Source: Macrostomum hystrix
Lineage: Eukaryota > Platyhelminthes > Macrostomidae
Direction of reading: 5' to 3'
Assembly: GCA_950097015.1 (NCBI GenBank)
Contig: CATNEN010000024.1
Location: 5,594,001 to 5,658,000, forward strand
Length of the DNA stretch: 64,000 bases
Within the stretch, counting starts at the first letter, position 1; each line of letters starts with the position of its first letter. Shown here piece after piece: positions 11,861-23,835 of this stretch. Below the pieces are notes generated by a model that had not been told where the DNA came from, ran no database searches, and saw only the letters and a program-made list of their open reading frames with translations. A program made the translations under genes and the position numbers.

Positions 11861-13677
11861 ATGTCAAGAAACTCGCCAAGCCAGCGCAGCCGCAGTCGCA
11901 GCGTCTCCGCGAACTCCTCCGCCATCGGAATCCACCGAAGAAATCGGCGAGTATTTGAGATTCAGCGAGATGTTGCTGCTGCTGCGGGCGACTTCGAAGA
12001 TGACGAAAATTCTAGCACTGTCCAGACAGGAATGGCGCGGTATCGCCTGGCGGCCCAGATCGGCGAAGGAGCGTTCGGCCGGACCTACCTGGCGTGCAAG
12101 CTGGTCAGACTCACTTGATGCCTTTGTAAACACTAGCTTGGGATCTGTGTGTACGAGCTATCCAACCGTTATAAAGTTGTTGCGCGATTAACAATATCTT
12201 GACTGCCTTGAAGTAACACGCGTCACCTATTCATCTGTTCTTGATGCATATACTAATTTCCTCTCTCACCTGTTCTCTTCTCAGTCACCCGAAGGCCCCA
12301 GTGGCAACCGCATCATGCCGCGTCAGGTGGTTGTCAAGGCCATGAAGCTACCAGATAAAGACGATGGCCTCGGTGGCGTCTATGATCTTCGCCGGCGCAG
12401 CCTGGCCTCCATGGACATTGTTCGCAGCATTGCGCACGCCGACACCTGCCGGCACCCCTTCATAGCCAAGCTGCTCGACTGGCGCTTCGCCCTGCACCCG
12501 GACGAGGCACCCCTTGAGGTGTACGAGTACTGCCAGGCCGGTGATGCCCTCGGACTTCTGGAGCACGTTGGCGCCGCTGACGAGCCGCACAAGGAGGCGG
12601 TCAACCTGCAGGCGCATGTGCTGTACCTGGGAGTGCAGGTGTGAACAGATATTATTTTAACTCGATTTAGCTCAATTGTCTTGTTAGCCTTCAAGATGTG
12701 TCGTCGGGGGGGGACTGCGGGCAATGGCATGTCATTGTGCATTGCAGGTTGGCCCTCAAGTGCACTAATTGCACGACAAGCCCCCGAGCCTTCTCTCCGC
12801 GGCTGCACGTCCAATAAATGTGGCCTCGCCGCGGAATCGAGCTTGGGGACTTTGGTGCGACAGGCGAACGGGTTAAACGCTTTGCCGCTCACCTTTAAGA
12901 GCCTTACTATTCGAACTAGTGTTCTCAAGAGAACCTTTTCAGGTTGCTGAAGCCGTCAGCTATCTACACGACAGCGGCTTCATCCACTTCGACCTGAAGC
13001 TGGACAATGTCTTCATCGATTCCCTGGGCGATGCCAAGTTGGGCGACTTCGGACTCGCCCAGCCCTGCCGACTTAGCAATCGGCTGCTGAATCCATATAG
13101 CTACTGGCGCTCCTGCCGAGATGCGCGCTCCTTCACAGCGATCCGTTGGCTGCCGCCAGAGCAACTGGCCGAGCCACCGGCTACCGTCGTCGACCACTCA
13201 GTGGACTGGTTCAGCCTGGGCGCTCTGTTGTTTCACCTGACCTTTCGCCGGCTTCCATTCGAAGAACATCGCTCTCGGGCCCTAGCCGACGACCCGGCGA
13301 CGAAAGAAAATGGCGAACAAGAAGTCGACGACAATAGCGCAAGCGATGATAGCGACGAGGTCCGCAAGAAGCGCCGTTTTCTTCGTCTATGGCGCGCCGA
13401 GCCGCGTCCTCGTGTCGATGATCGCCCGAAGCTCAATCAGCGCTTCAAGAACCTGCTCTACAACCTGGTCGCTCACGATCCAGGGCGTCGGCTCGGCGGC
13501 GGTGGCGACGGTTGTGACGCCGTTTTTCGACACCTGCACCGACTGTGCGGTGCGCTCGAGCTCGGCTGGTTCGACTCGGCCGCGGCAGACGATGTCGATC
13601 GGATGCGCCGACTCGTGCGCAGCAGGGCCCTCAGCCGGCCCTACCGGCTTCGCCTAGTGCAGCTCGGGCCGCCGTGA
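11861..13677 (+). CDS. Divergent AGC/GRK-like serine/threonine protein kinase, three exons
   Basis: Exons 11861-12103, 12285-12638 and 12943-13677 join in phase 0 at both junctions and give 443 aa. A Ser/Arg-rich N-terminus precedes the kinase domain. The glycine loop is IGEGAFGRTYLA and the ATP lysine lies in VVVKAMK. The catalytic loop is HFDLKLDN, which keeps the Asp, Lys and Asn but has Phe in place of the Arg of HRD. DFGLA is intact and the APE motif is PPE. The word SVDWFSLGALLFHLTFRRLPF is followed by RRLGGGGDGCDAVFRHL, which resembles the C-lobe of AGC kinases and especially the GRK group. An acidic insert (about residues 320-350) interrupts the C-lobe. No RGS or PH domain is visible, so a true GRK is not claimed. 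The start is the first ATG in frame after the repeat; an upstream exon is possible. Confidence 0.85.
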
Positions 13678-14396
13678 TTCGCTGCACTAAGTCTGTCACG
13701 TGACAGCCTGGAGCGACTGTACATATTGCTAGACACTCTAAAATGATATTGTATCATGTGCTATTGTGGAACATCCAATCCTGTTCTAAACAGTTTGGCT
13801 GATGCTTTTTGGCTAATGCCATTGCCACTTTTATTTATTTGAGAAGCACAATGTGAAAGTAACTTTCAGATGAACTTTCAGATATTTATTTTGCTGCAAT
13901 AAATGACCAGAACATAATGAAGACGTGCTATTACTATTTTACTATTTGGGTACTATTTTGAAAGTAGACTGTGCTTCTGGACGAAAAGACGAAAATCTAT
14001 AATTTGGTGTATTGTCTCACTAGAAAATGCTTTTATGCTGTCAGATTTATCAGATCAAAAATGTGTGCATGTCCTTTGAAAATAGGCATGATTCATAAGC
14101 TAAACCGAAGTTGACTGTGACGTTGCTATGACAAACACTCCACAAAATATAGCTGCTTTTCACTGAGCTGATGAGACATACACTGCATTTGGTACGAGTA
14201 TATGCCATTATCGCGGCCAATAACTGACCAAGGTCACAGTTCGCATATGACGGTACTAGCACGCCCATTTCGGCCTTTCCGTTATCTTATCTGCAATGAG
14301 GCTTTGGTTATAATGCGACTAATCCCAACTGGCCAGCAAACTTGGCCTGCAGTCCAAGAATTCGACGGCGAAGGTACGTGCGCTCTGAAAGAAATC
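13678..14396. other. Spacer between kinase and Ly-6 genes
   Basis: AT-rich. It holds the kinase 3' UTR with a polyadenylation signal, then the promoter region of the next gene. The frame open from 14202 into the Ly-6 signal peptide has no signal-like or conserved character and is taken as leader. Confidence 0.4.
13898..13903 (+). promoter_or_regulatory. Probable polyadenylation signal of the kinase gene
   Basis: AATAAA about 220 bp after the kinase stop codon. Confidence 0.5.
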
Positions 14397-15369
14397 ATGC
14401 ATGCTAAACTGCTCCCACTGCTCTGCTGCCTGCTCACTGCTCAGCTGGCACTCTGCTCAGGCCAGCAACTCGAGGCCGCGGCCGACTGTGTGCCGCAGCT
14501 GCCCCCGGGCCCAGCCCCCAACACCTCGGCCCCGACTGTACTGCTGCAGGTGCACCGGTGGGTGTGGATTGAGAACCTCACCCAGCCAGACTGGGGGCCC
14601 AGGACTGAGCACAGCACCTGGGAGTACTACTTTATCAGGCCGGGCTACCTGCTGAACCTTACCGTGCCAATCATAACACTGAAGAGTATTTTTGTGAGTA
14701 AGCCCAGCAAATAAGATTTGGGTAGTTTTTTTGTTGAAATCTAATCCAGAGCACCGAAATTCACTGCAGAGGACTCGCGTCAGCGTCGTGACAGACGGCA
14801 GCACATTGTGCATGGCAGGGTTGACACTCGAACGAAATGTCACGCTGAACGTCACCGACAACAACTGGGTGTGCAACAGCACCTGCTTCGCTAATTTTAC
14901 CAGCGCTGGCTACACGGCGCACCTGCCGACGCTGCTGCTCACAGACAACAACTCACTGAAGCGGTCAACTGAGTATTTCGCCGTTGACGGCATCGATCCT
15001 GAGGAGCGGGCGTCCTACAACTGCATGGGCGAGTTTGTCAACCGAAGACTATCCAGCCTGCCCAGCATACGCAGCACGGCTCGCAACTGCCCTGCCGGAG
15101 ACATGTGCCTGTTCAACTACGACGGCAATGTCATTGACGCCGGCTGCAAGAGCACCTTCACGTTCAATTGGTGCGTCGGCAACTTCAGCCTGTGCGACTA
15201 CAGAAGCGGTCGCGATTGTCCCATCTGTTGCCGTGGCAACTACTGCAACAGGGCCGTAGCTGACGAGATCTACAAACTCTGGTCGGCAGCAAGCGATTGT
15301 CGGGCGACATCTCTGACTATGCTGATGGTTGGTGCGTTGGGCCTTCTCTGGCTGCGCTCTGCGCTCTGA
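14397..15369 (+). CDS. Secreted or GPI-anchored Ly-6/three-finger-type glycoprotein, two exons
   Basis: Exons 14397-14693 and 14770-15369 join in phase 0 across a 76-bp intron with a perfect GTGAGTAAG donor, giving 298 aa. The first ATG of the signal peptide (MHAKLLPLLCCLLTAQLALC) is taken as start. The ectodomain is cysteine-rich with many N-glycosylation sequons (NTS, NLT, NVT, NST, NFT, NNS, NFS). The C-terminal half has the spacing of a Ly-6/uPAR domain and ends in the diagnostic CCRGNYCN. The protein closes with a short hydrophobic tail (LTMLMVGALGLLWLRSAL), as expected for GPI attachment. Such proteins sit on the outer membrane and often modulate receptors or channels; the partner here is unknown. 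The first 100 residues match nothing I recognise. Confidence 0.75.
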
Positions 15370-18300
15370 CCGGCGCATCACGGGCACTCGCTCAAGGCCT
15401 GTGGGACTCTAGCGTCAGCCAGAATCCCAGCATTAGTCACGTGACTGAAAATTAAACCAGCTAGTACAGCTCGAAACCCTGATTTTTGGGTCCACAAAGC
15501 AGCGGTGATTGTGGTTTAGAAAGGTGATTGGGTGCACCAAGCAGTAGGCTGCGTATAAAATGTAATCAACTGTTAAATGCTTATGTATTGTGCTATAACT
15601 GGCAAAGCTATCTCAAAGACTAATGAAGTAGATAGGTACGTCATTTTAGTAGTCCTTGTAGTACGTATCATTTAATTTCCTTTTCCTCTTACGTGATTTT
15701 CAGTTAACTGTTAAGCCTAATTTACAAATAAATATGATTTTGCAAGCTTCTACTCAAAATTAGTGATTTCGAATTTCAGTAAATCTGATAGCATTTCGTG
15801 ACTCGAGAACAATATTTGTTAAATTGAGGCAAGCAGAAATCTGCTTTCTTGCTAAAATAGACAAGTTGTTTACTTGTTGTTTACTTGTAACTCAGCAAAA
15901 TTCACCTGTCTCCTCTGCTCGATCAGCTCAAAGTAATTTGACACTACAACTGTCATTGGATGGGCTGCAATCGGGATAGTTTTTTCTGTCTATGCGATCG
16001 ATAGATTGACACAATACAATCACACACAAAAAGTGAAATACTAGATCATTGGGCTATAGACTTACAGTCTGTATTTCTGTCAGTTTATTGGCTAAATTAG
16101 CAATTAATTTTCTGTTATATTGGTTGTCTTTTGCTGTAGTACCTAAAGCCAGCCTTGGGTCGTAATGATATTCTTGCAGATAACTTTATTGCGATCATAT
16201 TAGCTGTTGACAGTGGGGCAGAAATAAGTTGCTGTTACTCTGATTGACATCTAGATTTCTTTAGGAAGCTACACTAAGAATGAATTGTTGACAATTCTTG
16301 ACATGTAATGATTTGCGTGATTAGATCACGGCTAATAGAATTCTGTGGCACTTTCCAAGAAAATTGCTTATCCGGATTGTGCAGTGGATGCTTGCCTAAC
16401 TGCTGCTCTATAGCCAATTGTTGATACATTTAAGTCAAATTGTTGATAGTAGACGATGTACCGAATAAAGCAATTATGTCATGTACTCGTATGTATGCAA
16501 ACTCAATCGTACTTAAAGTGCACACACATGTACATACGGGTTCTTTCATTCATGCTACGGGTATCGCCCCAGGTATCGTCCCAGGAAGTTAAAGTGTGAT
16601 ATCAGGTATATCACAGGTATATCACATGTTAGTTAAAGTTTTTCAATAAATGCATGGATGGTTTTTGTTATTTAGTTAGAAAACTTAGTGATTTGTGAAT
16701 CATATTTATACATACTATTGCTTGGCGATATATAGTATGTATATATTCGATATACTCGTATATAGGCGATGAGTATCGATAATCCTAGTTTCTTAGGGAA
16801 ATACTTTGACCACAAGCGTATCTACTATTGTTAAATAATTAAGGTCTACAAGGCAATTAGTTTACTTTCGTCGCATCAAATGTATTTTAAAAAACAGCTG
16901 ATGCACTTTTAGCCAGTTGTACAAGTAGCCAGTACTTGTCAAGAGAAAACTAATCTATGTGTTTCGGTTTATGTGGAAAGGTAAGTATAAATTGGACGGT
17001 GACTAGAAGTAAATGAGCCCATTCTTTAACAGGTCAGTTGGTGGGACAGGACGTGAGAGAGAAGGCGTGGGATAGAAACGGAACTGCAGAAGTGAACGCC
17101 GGCTTTCCAGTGCTATTCCGCCAGATCAAACGCTGTTTCTTTGTGTCTATGCAAACATTGCTTCTGGTTCCTTTCCGTTCTGATTTTTTCCGGCCGGGAT
17201 TTCGCATTATTATTTAGAAACCTTCCAACAGCTGCTAGTGACAGTCTTCTGAGCCAACCAGTTGCTATCTGAGCGGGGCTGTGCATTGGAAGTTCTTTTT
17301 GTTGGTGGAACGAAAAGTGATTTCCCTCGGAAAAAGTGCGATCCGCTTCTGCTTCACATTGATTGAATTGCGATTAGACAATGAAATCCTGATCTCTTTT
17401 CTCTTAAATTACCAAATTTTCAGCAACCAGCAGTCCTCTATTCATTAATTCTGTTTTATTTCATTCAGTACTCTTACTCTCATGCAGGGATGCATAATTT
17501 CATAGGACTGTCCATTGAGTTGAATTAAGACGTCGTCAGGTTCATTTTGAAAAAGATCTTTAAACGCCGAAAAAAAATAACAACACTGAAGAAACCACCA
17601 GACAAAATAAAAGAATCTCAACTCACCGATCCACAGTTTCAATGACTGTATTTAAGGTATCCTGTCATTTAATTTATAGTAATTTGATATCATTTCTTGT
17701 TAAGCATCGCTTTTATATTCCCTGTGAGCTTCCAGGAAATCAGAAACGATTGAATAATGAACTGCTCAGTTGTATCTCTTCGTTAGCTCTTTCCGTTCAA
17801 AGTTTCATTTTCCTTTTCATCTTTTGGAAATCGGATGCGCATTATCGCCTTCGATTTCAAGACGGACAGCTGCTAGGTTTTAACCTGACTCTGCTCTGAT
17901 CCATGTACGCATCGTCAATTGACATCAGCTATCGCATCATAGCTTATTTTCTGTTTTAGTCTTCTATTCGGGTGAAGAATACAAAATGACAGGGTAGATG
18001 AGGCACAAAGGGACAATGAGAAAATGAATAAAAGAAGTCGTCTCTGATCTGGCGATGCACAATGACTAGTAGAAGCAGCTCGGCACCCAGAACAAAAATA
18101 GTTTTTTCAGCAGCATGGATACCGCGGGACAAAAGAAGCTGAAAAACTGGTCCTAAGGATTGTGTCCGCAGAGAATAGTGAGCAAACTTGTGAGTTGTGA
18201 CTTGTGAGTGCCTCGCAAAGTGGAGTAGCTCAACGAGAGTGAAAGAAAGGAGGCGAAAAAAATTCTGTCGGAAGTTCAACTCCAGCCTGCCGGGCTCAAG

Positions 18301-18648
18301 TCTGCCGCAGCCTGTCGCATCCGTTTGTGTTCGCTTCGCTTTTCACCACAAGCCCCGTGGCAGTTGCGCTCTGTATAGAATTTCCACTTAGCAACCCCGT
18401 CCCTGTCGCCATTTTCTTCCCGTCCCGCAGATTTCGGCTTTCATCGCTTAGGGGTTTGGCATTCTCAATTGGGCGTCGCTTTACGAAAACATCTCATTGG
18501 TTGGCTCATCTAGCGCTTTCTGATTCCCTAGTCACTTATATGATTCAAAAAGGCATTCTGCCTTCATACCTGTTTCGCTGCCCCTATATCCCACTTCAGG
18601 CCCAGGATCGTTTTCTGTGATCCCACCGCTGCCACCATCGTCAAAAAG
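15370..18648. other. 3.3-kb spacer without recognised genes
   Basis: AT-rich sequence with the Ly-6 3' UTR at its left end (ATTAAA at 15451-15456; AATAAA at 15727-15732). Open frames near 17445-17900 and 17956-18620 have low-complexity or unlikely composition and no recognisable domain. The last few hundred bases are probably the 5' UTR or promoter of the GPCR gene. Confidence 0.4.
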
Positions 18649-21543
18649 ATGGCTGCAGACTCGTCGAAGTCGACCTGGCTGCTAGAGTTTACCTGGTATG
18701 CCGCAATGATCCCAGCATGCGCTGCTGCCGCAGTCGCGTTTGCCTTCGCTGCTTGTGTGTTTTACCAGCTGGGCCGCAGGTCTGGCGACGATCAGCTCGG
18801 CGCTCTGCGAGGATTCTGCGTCCTGCTGGCCACTGAGACTCTGGTCTGCGCGAGCGCCGGTGTCTGCCTGGCTCTCAAGCTGCACTTGCTAATGCTGGTG
18901 CGTCCGACAGCTGACGTTAGCGACCCGCCGTTTAACAATGCAACCACTGGTACAACGGTTGCTCCTCCTCTACACAGCGTACAGCATCACGTGTCCCCGA
19001 TCCCTCTTCTCGTGTCCTTCTACCTGACCAACTATCTGCTGTTCGTGCGCAACTATTGCATTGTGGCCAAGACCGGCCTGGCATTGCATCACGTGGCCGC
19101 TCCGATTACGGCGCGAGTGTGCCTGACCAAGACTCGCGTGCTCCTGGCTTACCTGGCCTGCTACCTACTGGCGCTAGCACCTGTGGCAGCTCGGTGAGGA
19201 CAGATTGCTGTCATTGTTCTGCTCTCTGATCTCTGACGTCTTTCAGACTTATTATTACTTAATGGAACTAAATAATCAAGCTCAGCATTTTAAATATAGC
19301 GTTAAGCAGTGCATAAAATCAAGCAGATTCATTTTTAGCTGGCCGCATCAATGCTCCCGCCTGCTTCCTTGTGACTCCATACAACTACGAGTATAATCGC
19401 ATCCTGTTGAGGAGATGGACAGGACCAGATCTCCTTCTTCCTTCATCTTGCCCAATTTTCTCACTGCACGCGCCTCGCACAAATATCCCTGACCAGCCTG
19501 ACCGCGCCAATGCCATGGGATAACTACGGGGAGGGGAAGGAAAAGGTTGGGACGACTCTCAGACGCCTGTGTGTCTGAGATGCGGATGAGGCGAAAAATC
19601 CCACCCGAAGGGGAGGCAGGGAGATTTTTGTAGGGGAAACTTTGCCTCCTGTCGGCCAGCATTTCGTCTTGAATAATCCCAGCTTGCACAGCCGCTTCCA
19701 CCGAGTCGTGTTTGCCTAATCCCCATCTGAGTCGCTTCGGGCTCACCAGGATGGCTGAGAGACAAGCCATTTATCTCGCTGTGTCTCTGCCTGCCCAACT
19801 GTCTGTTTCAATGAATTTAGTTAAATCCTTCATTATGTTTTATTCACGCCCAATAAGTTGAGCCCTCTCAACTACTCGGCCCACAGCCGTATCTGATTGG
19901 CTAATGTGAAGTGATTTGGCTTTGCCCTATTTCCTCTCCCGAGGAAAACACCTAAATTGATTGACAGTTGCTTATATTGGGCCTTAGATTTCACATTTGA
20001 AGGCAATTATTCGTTTGATATGTATTTATATAAATGTTTTCGTACTATATTCCTTTCTTGGTTTTTCTTAAGTGACTCTGCATTAATCAAGGAATGAATC
20101 ACTGGCCTAATGCTCTGCGCCTCTGGCTCGAATGCGAATGGCGTCGATAGCACGTGGACTCAATTGAGTCGAATGCTTCTTCGGCAGACATTTATCTGAG
20201 TCCACTGAGTTATGCTGATTTTAAAAAATACATTTTTGCGATTCAATTCGTGGGAACTACAAAACCTTTCGACTTAGAGCATATTACTGGAGCCAATTAA
20301 GTCGACCGTGAAGTGATAGGCTTAGGAGTGAGGTGGCTGTGGAGTGAGGTGTCTGTGGAGTGAGGTGGCTGTAGACTGAGGTGGCTGTGGAGTGAGGTGG
20401 CTGTGGAGTGAGGTGGCTGTGGAGTGAGGTGGCTGTGGAGTGAGGTGGCTGTGGAGTGAGGTGGCTGTGGAGTGAGGTGGCTGTGGAGTGAGGTGGCTGT
20501 GGAGTGAGGTGGCTGTGGAGTGAGGTGGCTGTGGAGTGAGGTGGCTGTGGAGTGAGGTGGCTCCACAATCCAATTCAATTCAATCCACAGCCATCTCGCC
20601 CACAGCCACCTCACTCCACAGCCACTTCAATCCACAGCCATCTCACCCCACAGCCACCTCAATCCACAGCCACCTCACCCCACAGCCACCTCACTCCACA
20701 GCCACACCAATCCACACAAAAACTTCACTCCTGGACCACTTTCTTTATCTAAGAACCTGAAAATGCATCTCATTAACCTATCGCAGCTTCTCAGCGGAGA
20801 ACATCGGCGACTACGTGACATCAGACGCCCTTCCTGCCTACGCCAAGCTGCTTTCAGCTAACCACGCCCTCGTGCACACCATCGTGTTCACCCTGCAGGG
20901 CCCGCTGCCGGCAGGTGTCGCCCTGCTGCTCTCCATGGCCATCGCTGTGCACCTGCTCTTTGTGCGCCGCAGTGCCCCAACCTGGTCTGTCAGCGATGGC
21001 CGCAACAGCGTCGACGCTGCCGCCGGTTCATCAGCGAGCGATCGCCTGTCGAGGCGAGCAGCTGGACGCGTACTTTTAGTAGCCGTCGCCTTCGCGGCCT
21101 GTGAGCTACCAACGGCGACTCTAGCAGTGCTGGACGTCAACACAGAGGAGACCAACGGTGTGTTGGTGACCCGGTTGCTAGGCAACCTGCTAGTGCTGGC
21201 TGACTCCTACTGCAACCTGGCCCTGGTGGCGCTGACCAATCGGAAGTTCCTGCGCCGGGCGGGCCGCATCCTGCGCTGCAGCGGCCGACCCGCCGTCCAG
21301 TCGTCGCGCAGTCGCGGAGCCGCACAAAGTGACGGCAACGCCATTATCGATGTCGGCGTCGACGGCGCGGCCGCCACGTGGATTCGTCTTCGTCGAGTTC
21401 GACGATGGTCGGCGGCTGCGGACGGCCACGATGACATTGGCGCTGGCGGCATGGTTCCTCTAGTCGCAGAGTCAGCAGAGGCGGCTGCAGACTGTTTGAG
21501 AGCAGCTTTGCCAATGCGCGGTACGATTGTGTGCCGAGTTTGA
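18649..21543 (+). CDS. Divergent rhodopsin-like seven-transmembrane receptor, two exons
   Basis: Exons 18649-19193 and 20787-21543 join in phase 2 (donor TCG|GTGAGG, acceptor TCGCAG|CT) to give 433 aa. Seven hydrophobic segments are visible. TM1 (WYAAMIPACAAAAVAFAFA), TM2 (FCVLLATETLVCASAGVCLA), TM3 (FYLTNYLLFVRNYCIVA) and TM4 (RVLLAYLACYLLALAPVAA) are in exon 1. TM5, TM6 (RVLLVAVAFAACELPTATLA) and TM7 are in exon 2. TM7 plus helix 8 (ADSYCNLALVALTNRKFLRR) has the layout of the rhodopsin family, but NPxxY is degenerate. The DRY position reads LHH. The ATG sits in a fair Kozak context (AAGATGG). The C-terminal tail of about 110 residues is Arg- and Ala-rich. The ligand is unknown, and constitutive or non-canonical signalling is possible. 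Confidence 0.75.
20318..20720. repeat. 16-bp minisatellite with an inverted continuation (hairpin-forming)
   Basis: Positions 20318-20572 hold about 16 copies of gaggtggctgtggagt. After a short spacer (ccaattcaattcaatcc), 20592-20720 hold the same motif in reverse complement (ccacagccacctcactc), more diverged. The two arms form a large imperfect palindrome inside the GPCR intron. Confidence 0.9.
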
Positions 21544-22340
21544 GCTGCCTACTACTCACTTTGACTCTGCTAACGCTTGTGCTCATTTATTCTTGTCTAG
21601 ATAAATTAATTGCTGTTTCTGTTTTATTTCTGCTTTATTTCTATTACATTTCTAAAAGCCTTCTTTCACAATGCAAGTGAAACTTTTAATTGGAATAAAA
21701 AAACTCTCATTATTTAAATACACGGCCGCAAATAAAGAAATGGTTTCTGAGCCGGGAAAAGCAGAGACAGAGATGCTTTGTTGGTACTTTTTGCTCATTC
21801 TGCTGCGCAAATGTACTATTCCATAGCAAAGTGGGTTGTCACGCCACTCTTGCATAATCTCATCAGCGACTTGGGGCATTCCCATGCGGCACTTCTGGCC
21901 TGCAGAATAGCTTATCCAGAGACAGAACTCAACTCCACTAAGGCGCCCTGGGACCATTGCCCGGAGTTTAACGTTGCGAGCTCAACGAAAGATAAAATTA
22001 TTTTGGGACGTTAGGAAAAAAGACTATTCTATAGATCGAATTGCGTTGCACTCAGCTTGACAACTTACAGGCTATGCATGTAAATATCGATTTTAATATC
22101 ACTGGAGTGGCGAATCAAAATGATCACGAATTGATTTTGTGCTGTTCAAAGGCTGCGGCAGATTTGTTATAACGCTCATGTTCTACTGGCTGCATCATCT
22201 GGCTTTCTTATACGTCCTCACACCACTGCTCACACCTGCTGAGACTAGTTGTCGTCATGTGGGATAAATGTCCGATTTGGGGATTTAGCGGATCTAAAGG
22301 CACGATTAGCTAAGTGGAGAATAACTCGACAATTGGGCTG
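21544..22340. other. GPCR 3' region and spacer
   Basis: Contains AATAAA at 21694-21699, about 150 bp after the GPCR stop, a likely polyadenylation signal. No other feature is supported. Confidence 0.4.
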
Positions 22341-22344
22341 AGGG

Positions 22345-22505
22345 CAATGGCGCATCATTTTATACCGTAAATATTTAGTGAGGAGGCAATTCTGCCCATT
22401 CCGCTGACTTGTGAGCACACAGATACTGTACCTGCAGATGTACACACACTCAAACTGCCCTGACATTCTCATCGACAGGCAGTGTACACTCTCACTATTG
22501 GGACC
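22345..22505. mobile_element. Dispersed repeat, family 2, copy 1
   Basis: A stretch with ggcaatggc, tctgcccattccgctgac, agatactgtac, gtgtacac-rich sequence and tcatcg.caggcagtgtacac recurs in the same order at 35285-35475. No coding capacity or terminal repeats are evident, so this is probably an unclassified short interspersed or MITE-like element. Confidence 0.6.
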
Positions 22506-22547
22506 TTGATTAGAGAGGGACAAAATCGTTAAACCCCTCTGCCAGTC

Positions 22548-22882
22548 TGGCATTGTGGTTAGACAGCTTTGCATTGTGGTTAGACAGCTTTGCATTGTGG
22601 TTAGACAGCTTTGCATTGTGGTTAGACAGCTTTGCATTGTGGTTAGACAGCTTTGCATTGTGGTTAGACAGCTTTGCATTGTGGTTAGACAGCTTTGCAT
22701 TGTGGTTAGACAGCTTTGCATTGTGGTTAGACAGCTTTGCATTGTGGTTAGACAGCTTTGCATTGTGGTTAGACAGCTTTGCACTGTGGTTAGACAGCTT
22801 TGCATTGTGGTTAGACAGCTTTGCATTGTGGTTAGACAGCTTTGCATTGTGGTTAGACAGCATTGCATTGTGGTTAGATACA
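22548..22882. repeat. 21-bp minisatellite
   Basis: About 16 almost identical copies of a 21-bp unit (gcattgtggttagacagct plus tt). It is very homogeneous, suggesting recent expansion. Frames on both strands are open because of the unit length. Confidence 0.95.
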
Positions 22883-22995
22883 TAAATGGAAGATCTAGGT
22901 TTTCAATATCACAGCAGTAGCGAGGTGTGTGAACATGAAGTGATTTTACCCTTCTGATTTGAGATGTCAGACTTCATTTTCAAATGTTATTTTCA

Positions 22996-23205
22996 ACGGC
23001 TGTTCAGTCCATGGACTGGGGAGACGCCACACCCACCATCATATACCCCAGCTAATCCTGGCACCCATTTAACAGCTTTGTGAACTGAAGCACTGCAGAG
23101 TTGAGTGTGTCTCTAAAGGACGCAAATTGTTCCAGTGGAGTCTAGAATCGAACCCCCGACCATAATTCGTGAGTCCGGCGCTCTAACCAGGGCTAAAATC
23201 CTTCG
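22996..23205 (-). mobile_element. tRNA-derived SINE, most complete copy
   Basis: On the minus strand the right end reads as a tRNA-like head: GGTTAGAGCGCCGGACTC followed by GGTCGGGGGTTCGATTC, a polymerase III B-box. A body follows, containing AGCTGGGG and CAGTCCATGGACTGAACAG. Related fragments occur at 30228-30322, 30712-30815, 41218-41770 and 45945-46185. Confidence 0.75.
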
Positions 23206-23835
23206 TAGCCTAGGTAATCTGAGCAATTAGCTAAATATGAGCCATCTAGTTAATCTGAATTCCAGAATCTCCACTTCAAAGTTTCCCAATTACGTGATCA
23301 TCTGTCAATAAATATAAAATTATATATATGAATTTACGAAGCTTAACGCCCAAATCCGGACCAATATTGGCCAGTACAACATTGTTTTGCTTTTCTGAGC
23401 ATACCGAGTACATTATTATTATGATCAGATTGCGTTTGCAATCTCAGGTGCTTAAATTTAATGATTTTTTTTCTTTGAAAGAAGTTAAATTAATAAATTG
23501 TGAAAATAGCTCACTGGTGTACATACGACACAGGTGGGCATGTTACACTATTCAGGGATTTTTATGATAGCTAGCAACTAAAGAAGGCCTGCCTTATTAT
23601 AAAAAAGCTTCAAAAGGAGTCACTTGAAATTCAGACAGTTCAAGAAGACCAAATAGATATTATTTGTAGACAACATACTACTAGTAGCTTCTGTTGTTAA
23701 TAACTTGCAGATGTGCAAAACCAATCTGAGAAATTATTTACCAGCATTAGGCAATAAATTTGAAATAGAAAAATAGCAATGCCCTGATATCGCCATGAAG
23801 GTGTTAGGGGCTGTTAGATGTGCCCACTTTCTCTG

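Noticed and set aside
11008-11958. Open frame joining the 12-bp array to sequence overlapping the kinase start
   Set aside because: It is in a different frame from the kinase and owes its length to the array.
23145-23205. Functional tRNA gene on the minus strand
   Set aside because: The B-box and anticodon-arm-like sequence are present, but the acceptor stem cannot be closed and the sequence runs into a repeated body, so it is a SINE head.
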